This document shows, piece after piece, positions 54,951-63,705 of a stretch of DNA of 64,000 nucleotides. The stretch comes from Puniceicoccus vermicola (GTDB lineage: Bacteria; Verrucomicrobiota; Verrucomicrobiia; Opitutales; Puniceicoccaceae): the NCBI RefSeq assembly GCF_014230055.1, contig NZ_JACHVA010000134.1, forward strand, positions 23,295-87,294. Reading direction: 5' to 3'. Position numbers and translations under genes: made by a program. How positions within the stretch are numbered: position 1 is the stretch's first letter; each line of letters opens with the position of its first letter. The notes beneath the pieces are model-generated. The model saw only the letters and a list, made by a program, of their open reading frames with translations, did not search any database and was not told where the DNA came from.

Positions 54951-55751
54951 ATGAAAGAACAAGAATCTGACGCCGCTACCGTCGATACCGCCAAACCCTC
55001 CGTAATTGAGGTCAATGACTTTAGTTTTGCCTATGGCGAAAAGCAGGCACTCTTCAACATCGACATGTCGATGAATGAGAAGGAAGTCACTGCCTTCATC
55101 GGACCCTCGGGCTGCGGGAAAAGTACTCTCCTGCGTTGCCTCAACCGGATGAACGATCTGGTCCCAATCGCGAAGATTACCTCCGGAAATATTGAGATTG
55201 GCGGAGTCGACATCAACCATCAGGACGTCGACGTCATCGAACTCCGTAAGCGGGTGGGGATGGTCTTCCAGAAGTCGAATCCGTTCCCGAAGTCGATTTA
55301 CGAGAACATCGCTTACGGTCTGCGGATCCAGGGCATCAACAAGCGCTCCCGCCTCGATGAAGTGGTCGAACGCTGCCTCCGCGGCGCCGCACTCTGGAGT
55401 GAAGTGAAGGACCGCTTGAATGACAGTGCTTTGGGAATGTCCGGAGGGCAGCAACAGCGCCTCTGCATCGCCCGCGCACTTGCGGTTGAGCCGGACATTC
55501 TCCTCATGGATGAGCCTTGCTCGGCCTTGGACCCGATCGCCACGGCAAAGGTCGAGGAGCTGATCTCCGAGTTGAAAGAGCAGTATACGATCGTCATCGT
55601 CACCCACAACATGCAGCAAGCCACTCGCGTTTCCGATAAAACTGCGTTCTTCTATCTCGGTAAACTGATCGAGTATGATATGACCGAGAAAATTTTCATG
55701 AACCCGAAGGAAGAACAGACCGAAGCCTATGTTTCCGGTCGGTTTGGTTGA
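54951..55751 (+). CDS. pstB: Phosphate ABC transporter ATP-binding protein
   Basis: A 266-residue ATPase. Walker A is GPSGCGKST, the Q-loop is [20 protein letters not shown], the ABC signature is [20 protein letters not shown], Walker B is [13 protein letters not shown], and the H-loop is [10 protein letters not shown]. These match PstB closely, including the C-terminal [10 protein letters not shown]. It powers phosphate import through PstC/PstA. It is 46 bp after pstA. Confidence 0.96.
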   Translation: MKEQESDAATVDTAKPSVIEVNDFSFAYGEKQALFNIDMSMNEKEVTAFIGPSGCGKSTLLRCLNRMNDLVPIAKITSGNIEIGGVDINHQDVDVIELRKRVGMVFQKSNPFPKSIYENIAYGLRIQGINKRSRLDEVVERCLRGAALWSEVKDRLNDSALGMSGGQQQRLCIARALAVEPDILLMDEPCSALDPIATAKVEELISELKEQYTIVIVTHNMQQATRVSDKTAFFYLGKLIEYDMTEKIFMNPKEEQTEAYVSGRFG

Positions 55752-55810
55752 TCGGGATCAAGATCTCTCTCCTTCCCCAATACGAACCAAGACATTCCAC
55801 ATCACTAATC

Positions 55811-56515
55811 ATGGACCGCAACTTTCACGTCGAGCTGAAGCAGCTGAAAGAAAAACTCGTTCTCATGGCTGAAAAAGCCATGCACAACACCAGTCGCGCC
55901 ATGGAGGCGTTGACTCGCCGGGATGCGACGATCGCCAATGAGGTCATCGAAGCAGACCGGGAAATTGATACACTTGAGGTCGAAATCGACCAGACGGCCG
56001 TTCGCTACATGACCCTTTATCAGCCGGTCTCGGCTGACATGCGACTGATCGCTGTCGCCATCAAGACCTCCCATGATATTGAGCGCATCGGGGATGAGGC
56101 ATCCAGTATCGCCAAGCGAGTAGGGCGTATTCTCAACTCGGCTGCGAATGGACAGAACCTTCCTGAGAATCTCGTATCGATCCCCCAGGCAGCAGGGTTG
56201 GCGGTGGAGATGCTCCGCGATGCCATCGAGGCCTTTATTGAAGAGGACGTAGAAAAATGCGTCTCGATCATCCGCTCGGATAAGCAGGTCGATTCGATGA
56301 ACCGCAGTAATTTTCAGGGGTTCACTAGCATGTTGACCGAAGGGGGCGAGCAGACTGAGACGATTCTCGAGTTGGTCTTCATCTCCAAGTCGATTGAGCG
56401 GATCGCCGACCACGCGACCAACATCGCCGAGGAAGTGATCTATCTTCATAGTGGGCAGGAAGTTCGCCACGCCGGAATCAAAAGAGGCAACAATCCTCCT
56501 CCGGGAATCAGTTGA
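55811..56515 (+). CDS. phoU: Phosphate uptake regulator PhoU
   Basis: A 234-residue helical protein with the two PhoU repeats: EVIEADREIDTLEVEIDQTA with DMRLIAVAIKTSHDIERIGD, and the second with FISKSIERIADHATNIAEEV. The E/D-x-x-x-D segments bind metal clusters. PhoU signals phosphate sufficiency from the transporter to the PhoR kinase; no phoR or phoB is in the window. ATG 55811 is used, since an earlier in-frame start overlaps pstB without typical PhoU residues. Confidence 0.94.
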   Translation: MDRNFHVELKQLKEKLVLMAEKAMHNTSRAMEALTRRDATIANEVIEADREIDTLEVEIDQTAVRYMTLYQPVSADMRLIAVAIKTSHDIERIGDEASSIAKRVGRILNSAANGQNLPENLVSIPQAAGLAVEMLRDAIEAFIEEDVEKCVSIIRSDKQVDSMNRSNFQGFTSMLTEGGEQTETILELVFISKSIERIADHATNIAEEVIYLHSGQEVRHAGIKRGNNPPPGIS

Positions 56516-56530
56516 TTGATTTTTCGAATA

Positions 56531-56602
56531 GCAGCCCTTGGCGGCTGCATTTTTCGTTCTGAATGAGATTGTGGCCCGGGGTCTAGCACTCCGGGCCTTT
56601 TT
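56531..56602 (+). terminator. Two terminator hairpins after phoU
   Basis: GCAGCC/GGCTGC at 56531-56548 is followed by ATTTTT. A stronger stem GGCCCGG/CCGGGCC at 56573-56597 is followed by five T. They separate the pst-phoU operon from ispE. The remaining gap to 56767 shows no gene. Confidence 0.75.
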
Positions 56603-56767
56603 CGTATCGAGGGCACCCGAATTTGCTTTGTCGAACATAGCGGATTTACTTCGACACAATATCGGTGAGGATTAGGCCCTGGCAAAGAGTTTGACTGCTC
56701 TTATCCTGTAGCTAAAACTCACTGAAATTTTGCTTCTACGACTAGTGATAGGGGCTTCACTTCCACG

Positions 56768-57670
56768 ATGAAACTTTTCTCACCAGCCAAAATAAATCTC
56801 TTCCTGGCAGTAACAGGAAGAAGGCCGGACGGGTATCATTCCCTTCTCTCTTTGGTGGCCCCTCTGGCTTTTGGTGATGATTTGGAGATCGTCGAGTGCT
56901 CGGGAGAAAGCGATCAGCTTCGATGCGATCAACCGGGAATCCCTCTCGACGGGAGTAACTTGATCCTCAAGGCGGCGAATTCTTTTCGCCGCAAGTCGGG
57001 GCTTGATCGCCATTTCGAGTTTACGCTAACGAAGAGAATCCCGTCGGGTGGTGGATTTGGGGGCGGCAGCAGCAATGCGGTCTGCGCTTTGCGGGGAATG
57101 AATCAATTGTGCGGAAATCCGCTGAGTGCCGATGATCTTTTCGAGGTGGCTGAAGAATTGGGCTCGGATTGTCCCTTGTTTCTCGTCGATGGCCCGGTCG
57201 TTATGAGAGGGCGGGGGGAGAAGCTCCAGCCCGCTCCCGAGTTGGCAGATTTCCTCCAGGAAAGACGGGTCCACCTCTTCAATCCGGGGTTTTTCAGCTC
57301 TACGGTCGATCTTTTCCGGAAGATGGCGGAAAGGGGAAAGTACACGGCGTCTGATTTCGCGGAGAAACAATTAGAGGACCTGATGCGATCAATTCAGAAA
57401 GGTGATTTCGGCTGGACGATGCGCAACGATCTCGGGAAACTTCTGGCGACCAAGTATCTTTTTTATGACACTCTCTTCGCCCTTTTGAGAAAGATCGGGC
57501 TCTCTGAATGTGCCGTTACGGGTAGTGGCAGTGGTGCTTTTGTCTTGTCTCGTAGAGAATCTGACAGGAAAAAGATGGCAGATCTCTGTGATCAGCTCCT
57601 CGATGGTGAAGGATTTATGATTGAAACCCGGTTTTTGGGAAATAAAGATAGGTTGGTTACACAGCCCTAA
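56768..57670 (+). CDS. ispE: 4-diphosphocytidyl-2-C-methyl-D-erythritol kinase
   Basis: A 300-residue GHMP kinase of the MEP isoprenoid pathway. The N-terminal SPAKINLFLAVTGRRPDGYH is diagnostic. The ATP-binding motif is PSGGGFGGGSSNAVCALRGM, DCPLFLVDGPVVMRGRGE is the middle motif, and TGSGSGAFVLS near the C terminus completes the site. Length is normal. It precedes ptsI by 18 bp and may share its transcript. Confidence 0.93.
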   Translation: MKLFSPAKINLFLAVTGRRPDGYHSLLSLVAPLAFGDDLEIVECSGESDQLRCDQPGIPLDGSNLILKAANSFRRKSGLDRHFEFTLTKRIPSGGGFGGGSSNAVCALRGMNQLCGNPLSADDLFEVAEELGSDCPLFLVDGPVVMRGRGEKLQPAPELADFLQERRVHLFNPGFFSSTVDLFRKMAERGKYTASDFAEKQLEDLMRSIQKGDFGWTMRNDLGKLLATKYLFYDTLFALLRKIGLSECAVTGSGSGAFVLSRRESDRKKMADLCDQLLDGEGFMIETRFLGNKDRLVTQP

Positions 57671-57688
57671 TTTTGGGGTTTCTGTCAG

Positions 57689-59476
57689 GTGTCTGAAGAA
57701 AATAAAGAGATCATACTAAACGGTATCCCGGCTGCTCCTGGGGTGGTGCATGGTCCTGCGTTCGTATTTCAGCACCAGGAGGTGGATGTTCCCGTCTATC
57801 GTGTGCCCGAGTCCAAGCTCGAGAATGAGAAGGACCGTTTCGAAAAGGCATTGCTGCAGACGCGGTCGCAGATTCTCCGCGTACGGCAGGAAATTGCCCG
57901 TAAAATCGGGGAATCCGAAGCGCAGATCTTTGACGCCCACCTCCTCGTCCTCGAGGACAAAGCCCTGATCGACGAAACTATTTCGGCGGTGGAGGACAGT
58001 GGGAACAATATCGAACACTGCTTTGCTTTGGTGGCCCGCCGATATATTGATTTCTTTGACTCGATGGAGGACGAATACCTCCGGGAGCGGGTCGCTGACA
58101 TCCGTGATGTGTCCAAGCGGGTGCTCTCGAATCTTCTTGGTGAGACTTCTCTCGGGTCGATGGGGACGGATGCGCTTTCCGAACCTCATATCTTGGTTTC
58201 GAATTCGATCAACGTCAGTGATGTGGCCCAGATCAAGCGCGAGCGGATCCTCGGATTTGTCTCCGAAAGTGGCGGTCGCACCAGTCACGCAGTGATTATG
58301 GCCCGCTCCATGAAGGTGCCTGCGGTCGTGGGGCTGGAGAATGCCAGTGAGCTGATTGAGATCTCGGACACCGTGATCGTGGATGGATATGACGGCTTGG
58401 TGATCGTGAATCCCACCGTCGATTCCCTCTATCGCTACGGACAAATTTCGGAGAAACGGGATACGATCCGGAAGATTTACGAGTCGAAGGTGGCCCTCCC
58501 GTCGGAGACGGTCGATGGCAGTAAGGTCAAGATCATGGCCAACATCGAAGAAGCGGGCGAAATCCCCAGTGTCTTGGAGAGCCGTGCCGAGGGTGTCGGC
58601 CTTTTCCGGACGGAAGGCATCGTGCTCCGTGAGCGCCAAGCCTTGGCTTCGGAGGACTTGCAGTTCGACCAGTATCAAAGAGTGGTCGAGCAACTGGCTC
58701 CGCTTCCGGTCGTGATTCGCACGTTGGACATTGGCGGCGATAAGGAACTTCCAGGGAACCTATTTGGGCGGGAGCAGAACCCATTCATGGGTTTTCGGGC
58801 GATTCGCTACTGCCTGAAAAATCCGGAAATTTTCAAAGAGCAATTGAAAGCAGTCTTGAGGGCCGCCACCTATGGAAAGGCGCGTCTGATGTATCCCATG
58901 ATTAGTGGGGTCCGAGAACTGTTGGAGGCCAACCAGTTGCTGGAAGAGTGCAAGCTGGAGTTGAAGGAGCGCGGCGAAGCGTATTCCGAAGATATTGAAG
59001 TCGGGAGCATGATCGAGATTCCGAGTGCTGCCTACACCGCCGATGTCATTGCCGAAAACTGCTCATTTCTCAGTATTGGAACGAATGATTTGATTCAGTA
59101 CATGCTGGCCGTCGACCGGGTGAACGACAGCATTGCGCACCTCTACGATCCGAGCCACCCCGGTGTGCTGCGGACAATCAAGGCCGTCATCGATATGGCC
59201 CACGAGAAAAATACGCCTGTCGCAGTGTGTGGGGAAATGGCCAGTGATCCGGTTTATGTTCCTCTCCTCGTCGGGATGGGAGCGGATGAATTGAGCATGT
59301 CTCCGAGCTTGATTCCGGAGGTCAAGTTCATGATTCGCCACATTTCCATGGGCAGCGCCCGGGATCTGACCGAAGAGATTCTCTCCCTCAAGCGCCCCCG
59401 CCAAATCTTCCGCCGCCTCCGCGAGTTCTACCGTGGCGTCATGAAAGACGCTGTCGGCGAAGATTTTCTCCCCTGA
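57689..59476 (+). CDS. ptsI: Phosphoenolpyruvate-protein phosphotransferase (enzyme I)
   Basis: A 595-residue PTS enzyme I starting at GTG 57689. The phospho-His is in GGRTSHAVIMARS, preceded by the HPr-interacting helical domain (DRFEKALLQTRSQIL). The PEP-binding barrel has GLFRTEGIVLRERQAL, RTLDIGGDKELPGN, MYPMISGVRELLEAN, and SIGTNDLIQYMLAVDR. Neither HPr nor an EII component is in the window, so a role in sugar import or in regulation cannot be separated. Confidence 0.94.
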   Translation: MSEENKEIILNGIPAAPGVVHGPAFVFQHQEVDVPVYRVPESKLENEKDRFEKALLQTRSQILRVRQEIARKIGESEAQIFDAHLLVLEDKALIDETISAVEDSGNNIEHCFALVARRYIDFFDSMEDEYLRERVADIRDVSKRVLSNLLGETSLGSMGTDALSEPHILVSNSINVSDVAQIKRERILGFVSESGGRTSHAVIMARSMKVPAVVGLENASELIEISDTVIVDGYDGLVIVNPTVDSLYRYGQISEKRDTIRKIYESKVALPSETVDGSKVKIMANIEEAGEIPSVLESRAEGVGLFRTEGIVLRERQALASEDLQFDQYQRVVEQLAPLPVVIRTLDIGGDKELPGNLFGREQNPFMGFRAIRYCLKNPEIFKEQLKAVLRAATYGKARLMYPMISGVRELLEANQLLEECKLELKERGEAYSEDIEVGSMIEIPSAAYTADVIAENCSFLSIGTNDLIQYMLAVDRVNDSIAHLYDPSHPGVLRTIKAVIDMAHEKNTPVAVCGEMASDPVYVPLLVGMGADELSMSPSLIPEVKFMIRHISMGSARDLTEEILSLKRPRQIFRRLREFYRGVMKDAVGEDFLP

Positions 59477-59507
59477 GGAGGTGCACGGCGAAGGCCTTAT
59501 CTCAGTA

Positions 59508-59931
59508 GTCGGGCCAAAGTAGTGAGAGCTTCCAGCTCTCTCTGGCTACGCAAATCGAGAGCAAGATGCTCTCGCAACCTTCTCTTAACGCCCGCAAAAG
59601 TCATTCCTCGGCAGCCGAGTCAAAGTAGTGAGAGCTTCCAGCTCTCTCGGGTTACGCAAATCGAGAGCAAGATGCTCTCGCCACCTTCTCTTACCGCCCG
59701 CAAAAGTCTTCCCTCGGCATCCGAGCCAAAGTAGTGAGAGCTTCCAGCTCTCTCAGGCTGCGCAAATCGAGAGCAAGATGCTCTCGCCACCTTCTCTTAC
59801 CGCCCGCAGAAGTACTCCCTCAGCATCCGAGCCAAAGTAGTGAGAGCTTCCAGCTCTCTCAGGCTACGCAAACCGAGAGTAAGATGCTCTCGTTACTTTC
59901 TCATAACGCCCGCGAAAGTCTTCCCTCGGAT
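59508..59931. repeat. Tandem array D, 106-bp period, four units
   Basis: Four copies of a 106-bp unit start near 59508, 59614, 59720 and 59826. Each has two hairpins: GAGAGCT-TCC-AGCTCTC and CGAGAGCA-AGA-TGCTCTCG. Units differ by scattered substitutions. Because 106 is not a multiple of three, the short reading frames repeating here are artefacts. The array fills the convergent gap between ptsI and acs (59477-59933). Confidence 0.92.
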
Positions 59932-59933
59932 TC

Positions 59934-61901
59934 TTACTGCTCTTGATACTTCTTGCGCAGGGTTTCGACGACACTGGGGTCGGCGAGGGTCGTGACATTC
60001 CCCAGCGCCTTGCCTTCGGCGATATCGCGGAGGAGGCGGCGCATGATTTTCCCGGAACGGGTCTTGGGGAGGTCGCCGGAGAAGATCAGCTTTTCCGGAA
60101 CGGCAAATTTACCGATGCTCTTGATGACCAAATCCTTCAATTCCTTTTCCAGCTTTTCGTCGGCCGTGGCATTTTCGCGAACGGTGATGAAGGCGACAAG
60201 GCCTTGTCCCTTAATCTCATGGGCGACGCCAATGACCGCAGACTCGGCCACGGAGGGGTGCTCAATGAAGACGCTCTCGAGTTCGGCGGTGCCGATCCGG
60301 TGTCCGGAGACATTGACGACATCGTCCACGCGACCGAGGATCCAGAAGTAGTCATCTTCGTCAGTACGGGCTCCATCTCCCGGGAAGTAGTATTCACCGT
60401 TCCACTTGCACCAGTAGGTGTCTTTGAAGCGCTGGGGGTCCCCATAGATCCCGCGAAGGATCCCGGGCCACGGTTTGCGAATCGCCAAGATGCCGGCTTT
60501 TTGCTCGTTGCCCTCGTCGTCGAGGACCGCGGCGTCGATCCCGAAGAGAGGGAGGGTTGCGCTGCCGGGTTTGGTAGGAGTGGCCCCAGGAAGCGGAGAG
60601 AGGAGGATGCCACCGGTTTCGGTCTGCCACCATGTATCCACAATCGGGCAGCGGTCAGCTCCAATGACTTTGTGATACCAGATCCACGCTTCCGGGTTGA
60701 TCGGCTCTCCCACGGTTCCGAGGAGGCGAAGGGAGGAAAGATCTTTGGCATTCGGCCATTTTTCGCCCCATTTCATGAAGGCGCGGATAGCGGTCGGAGC
60801 GGTGTAGAAGATGGTGACTCCATATTTCTCCACGATGTCCCAGAATCGACCATTGTCGGGGGAGTTGGGGGCGCCTTCGTACATGACGACACTGGCGGCG
60901 TTCTGGAGGGGACCGTAGAGGATGTAGCTATGGCCGGTGATCCAGCCGATATCGGCCGTGCACCAGTAAACATCTTCTTTCCGCATGTCGAAGACGACCT
61001 TCGTGGTCTGGTAGGCATAGACCATATACCCACCGACCGTGTGAATGATGCCCTTGGGCTTGCCGGTGGTACCGCTGGTGTAGAGGAGGAAGAGCATGTC
61101 CTCTGAATCGAGCTGCTCGGGTTCGCAGTGAATCGATTGGTCCTGGACGATGCGGTGGTACCAGTGATCGCGGCCTTCCTTAATCCGGCAGGGGAAGGGG
61201 TCGCCATGACCGCGCTTCACGACAATGACTTCCTGGATGCAATCGACGCCTTCAACCGCTTCGTCGACGATCGATTTGAGGTTAAGGATCTGCCCCCGGC
61301 GCCATCCGCCGTCGGCAGTGATGACACAGCGCGCCCCGCAATCGAGAACGCGGTCGCGAATCGAATTGGAGGAGAATCCAGCAAAAATGACGGTATGCAC
61401 CGCGCCGATGCGGGCACAGGCGAGGGTGGCGATGGCCAACTCCGGGATCATGGGGAGGTAGAGGGCGACGCGGTCACCCTTGCCGACGCCGAGCTTCTTG
61501 AGCGCGTTGGCAAATTGATTCACCTCCCGATAAAGGTCGAAATAGGTAAGAACTCGGGAGTCGCCCGGTTCGCCTTCCCAGATCAGGGCCGCCTTGTTGC
61601 GATCACCATTCTCAATGTGACGGTCGATACAATTGTAGGCGAGATTGGTCTTCCCGCCCTCAAACCATTTGAAAAAGGGCTTTTCGTCCTCATTCAGAAC
61701 GCGGTCCCAAGGCTTGAACCAGTGGAGTTCGGAGGCGATTTCGGCCCAGTAGGCCTCGGGGTCGTCGATACTGCGTTGGTACTCGGCCTCGTATTCCTCC
61801 ATCGACCGGACTCGGGCTTTCTCCGCAAACTCGGGAGTAGGGGGGAAACTTCGGTTTTCTTTGGATACACTTTCCAAGAGGCTTTGGATCGACTCACTCA
61901 T
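59934..61901 (-). CDS. acs: Acetyl-CoA synthetase
   Basis: A 655-residue AMP-forming enzyme activating acetate. The adenylate motif is LLYTSGTTGKPKGIIHTVGG, VDTWWQTETGG is the A5 region, YFPGDGARTDEDDYFWILGR the A7-A8 region with VSGHRIGTAELES, and the regulatory acetylation-site Lys is in PKTRSGKIMRR. Length matches Acs proteins. It would recover the acetate released by the acetylesterases in this window. It converges with ptsI across array D. Confidence 0.95.
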   Translation of the reverse strand: MSESIQSLLESVSKENRSFPPTPEFAEKARVRSMEEYEAEYQRSIDDPEAYWAEIASELHWFKPWDRVLNEDEKPFFKWFEGGKTNLAYNCIDRHIENGDRNKAALIWEGEPGDSRVLTYFDLYREVNQFANALKKLGVGKGDRVALYLPMIPELAIATLACARIGAVHTVIFAGFSSNSIRDRVLDCGARCVITADGGWRRGQILNLKSIVDEAVEGVDCIQEVIVVKRGHGDPFPCRIKEGRDHWYHRIVQDQSIHCEPEQLDSEDMLFLLYTSGTTGKPKGIIHTVGGYMVYAYQTTKVVFDMRKEDVYWCTADIGWITGHSYILYGPLQNAASVVMYEGAPNSPDNGRFWDIVEKYGVTIFYTAPTAIRAFMKWGEKWPNAKDLSSLRLLGTVGEPINPEAWIWYHKVIGADRCPIVDTWWQTETGGILLSPLPGATPTKPGSATLPLFGIDAAVLDDEGNEQKAGILAIRKPWPGILRGIYGDPQRFKDTYWCKWNGEYYFPGDGARTDEDDYFWILGRVDDVVNVSGHRIGTAELESVFIEHPSVAESAVIGVAHEIKGQGLVAFITVRENATADEKLEKELKDLVIKSIGKFAVPEKLIFSGDLPKTRSGKIMRRLLRDIAEGKALGNVTTLADPSVVETLRKKYQEQ

Positions 61902-62020
61902 TATTATTGGGGTTGTTGGTTAGGGAAAAGTTATCAGTAAATTTGACAGAACAAATTAGCGTCTCTTAATGGACCATGAATCGAGTTTTCGATCAACTGG
62001 AAATCCACCCAAAATCAATC

Positions 62021-62590
62021 ATGAAAAAATCCTTCATTCTTGCAACGGCCTCATTAGTAGCTCTCGCATCCCTTGCCTCTGCCGCCCCAAAAACTTTCAA
62101 GGCCGATCCCGCGCACTCTAGCATCAATTTTAAGATCCGTCACTTCTTCACGCCGATCCCCGGAAACTTTGGGGAATTTGAAGCGACCATCGTTTATGAT
62201 GAAGCGGATCCGTCGAAAAGTAGCGCTACCGCCTCAATCGAGGTCGAAAGTATCGATACCGATAATGACAAGCGCGATGACCACCTTCAGTCCGATGATT
62301 TCTTCAATGAAGAAGCCAATCCGGAAATTACCTTCAAGTCCACCTCGTGGGAGAAAACTGGAGACAACGAATTTGACGTGAAGGGAGATTTGACAATGGC
62401 GGGTCAGACCAAGGAAGTGGATCTGGTCGCTAAAATGTTAGGCGCCAAGAAAAACCAGAAGGGTGTATTGGTCTCCGGTTGGGAAATCACCGGAACCATC
62501 GACCGCCGCGACTGGGGAATCAACTATGGCCAGGGCATCGTCGGAAACGAAGTCGACATCGATATCTTCATCGAAGCTCCCGAAGCCTGA
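62021..62590 (+). CDS. YceI-family periplasmic protein
   Basis: A 189-residue protein with signal peptide (FILATASLVALASLASA). YceI features follow: FKADPAHSSINFKIRHFF, ASIEVESIDTDNDKRDDHLQ, NPEITFKSTSWEK, and DRRDWGINYGQGIVGNEVDI. These lipocalin-like barrels bind isoprenoid chains. ATG 62021 puts the signal sequence at the N terminus; the in-frame ATG at 61976 would add 15 residues before it. A strong terminator follows. Confidence 0.92.
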   Translation: MKKSFILATASLVALASLASAAPKTFKADPAHSSINFKIRHFFTPIPGNFGEFEATIVYDEADPSKSSATASIEVESIDTDNDKRDDHLQSDDFFNEEANPEITFKSTSWEKTGDNEFDVKGDLTMAGQTKEVDLVAKMLGAKKNQKGVLVSGWEITGTIDRRDWGINYGQGIVGNEVDIDIFIEAPEA

Positions 62591-62649
62591 AAAATTTCTG
62601 CCTAAATAGAGGGCAGACACTCAATCACTCACTACATCTATCTTCTCTC

Positions 62650-62689
62650 AATCCGGCAGTGGAAATCCTTCCACTGCCGGATTTTTTTT
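62650..62689 (+). terminator. Rho-independent terminator after the YceI gene
   Basis: ATCCGGCAGTGG (62651-62662) pairs perfectly with CCACTGCCGGAT (62671-62682) and is followed by a run of T. Confidence 0.92.
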
Positions 62690-62794
62690 GAAAAATTACC
62701 GTTCTTCAAAGGTCCGTGGAGAGTCATGATCCAGCTTGATTCTCGGACCGCTATCACGCTATTTTTTTGGAATGAGAACTGCGTATAGGCAGCA

Positions 62795-63559
62795 ATGAGT
62801 GGACGGCCAATCGAATGCGAAACATCGGCTCCCGGAGGGGAGACGGTGAGTCGGGAATTTGTGAGCGAAGTGATTCCTCGGGCTATTTTTCAGCGACGCA
62901 AGGGGCTACGGCGCCTGCGCATGTCGTTCGACTACGAGAACCGACTGATCATCGCGGTCCCGTGGAATTGCTCGATGCGAAAGGCCAGAGATTTTGTCGA
63001 ATCCAACCGTGATTGGGTTATTGATCAAGCTGCATCCCTCTCCCCGGTCCTAAGTCTCGAAGAGCATTTTTCCCGGAGCCCATTTATCTCCATGGAGGGA
63101 CGCCGGATCGCCGTCTCGATTCGGCGAGTGGAGGCGGGGAGAAGCCAGTGGATTTATGACGAGAAGCGGGCAGAGGGGCTGTTTCAATTACGCAATTCCG
63201 ATCCGAGTGAGACGGCTTTGAGAAAGCTCTTGCGCAAGGTCGCGGCCGTTTCCTTAGAGCAGCGCGTGCGTGAACTGGCCAGTCGGCATGGTTTCGAACC
63301 AGGTCGGGTTACCGTCCGGGATCAGAAAAGCCGGTGGGGTTCCTGTTCCCGCAATGGGACCATTTCTCTCAATTGGAGACTGCTCCTTTTTTCGCCCGGA
63401 GCCCAGGATCACGTCATTCTCCACGAACTGGCTCATTTGCGGCATCTGGATCATTCCAAGAATTTTCACCAGTTACTCTCCTCACTCGACCCTCAGCGGA
63501 CGGAGCACGAGGCCGAACTCGACCGCGACGGCGCCCGCTGGATGCGGGTCGATCGGTAG
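62795..63559 (+). CDS. YgjP/M48-like zinc metallopeptidase (DUF45)
   Basis: A 254-residue soluble protein. The active-site block HVILHELAHLRHLDHSKNFH gives HELAH plus a third His, as in the YgjP/SprT-like group. Upstream is the conserved RVTVRDQKSRWGSCSRNGT and the N-terminal half reads RLIIAVPWNCSMRKARDFVE. Substrates are not known. The length is typical. The IS element starts ~100 bp downstream. Confidence 0.88.
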   Translation: MSGRPIECETSAPGGETVSREFVSEVIPRAIFQRRKGLRRLRMSFDYENRLIIAVPWNCSMRKARDFVESNRDWVIDQAASLSPVLSLEEHFSRSPFISMEGRRIAVSIRRVEAGRSQWIYDEKRAEGLFQLRNSDPSETALRKLLRKVAAVSLEQRVRELASRHGFEPGRVTVRDQKSRWGSCSRNGTISLNWRLLLFSPGAQDHVILHELAHLRHLDHSKNFHQLLSSLDPQRTEHEAELDRDGARWMRVDR

Positions 63560-63592
63560 GAGCCCGTTTGCGGAAGCTGCACGAGAGTAGGG

Positions 63593-63652
63593 CAGTAGCT
63601 TCAGCTGCGCCCACGTTGCCCCTCCGCCCACGTTGTCCCTCCGCCCACGCTT
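63593..63652. repeat. B-type half repeat next to the insertion sequence
   Basis: TAGGGCAGTAGCTTCAGCTG CGCCCACGTTGCCCCTCCGC matches the left half of the B elements at 39115, 42780 and 50163. The tail CCTCCGCCCACGTT is partly duplicated. No right half is seen before the IS3-family element begins. Confidence 0.75.
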
Positions 63653-63705
63653 GAGCTTCCCCTGATATGTTGGACAGCTCGGTGCAAATGAAAAGGATAA
63701 CCGAT

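Noticed and set aside
59522..59946. Three consecutive ~70-residue frames with near-identical sequence
   Set aside because: They are the 106-bp array read in shifting frames; there is no start signal and they end arbitrarily.
59943..61106. 387-residue plus-strand frame opposite acs
   Set aside because: Antisense shadow of a strongly conserved enzyme.
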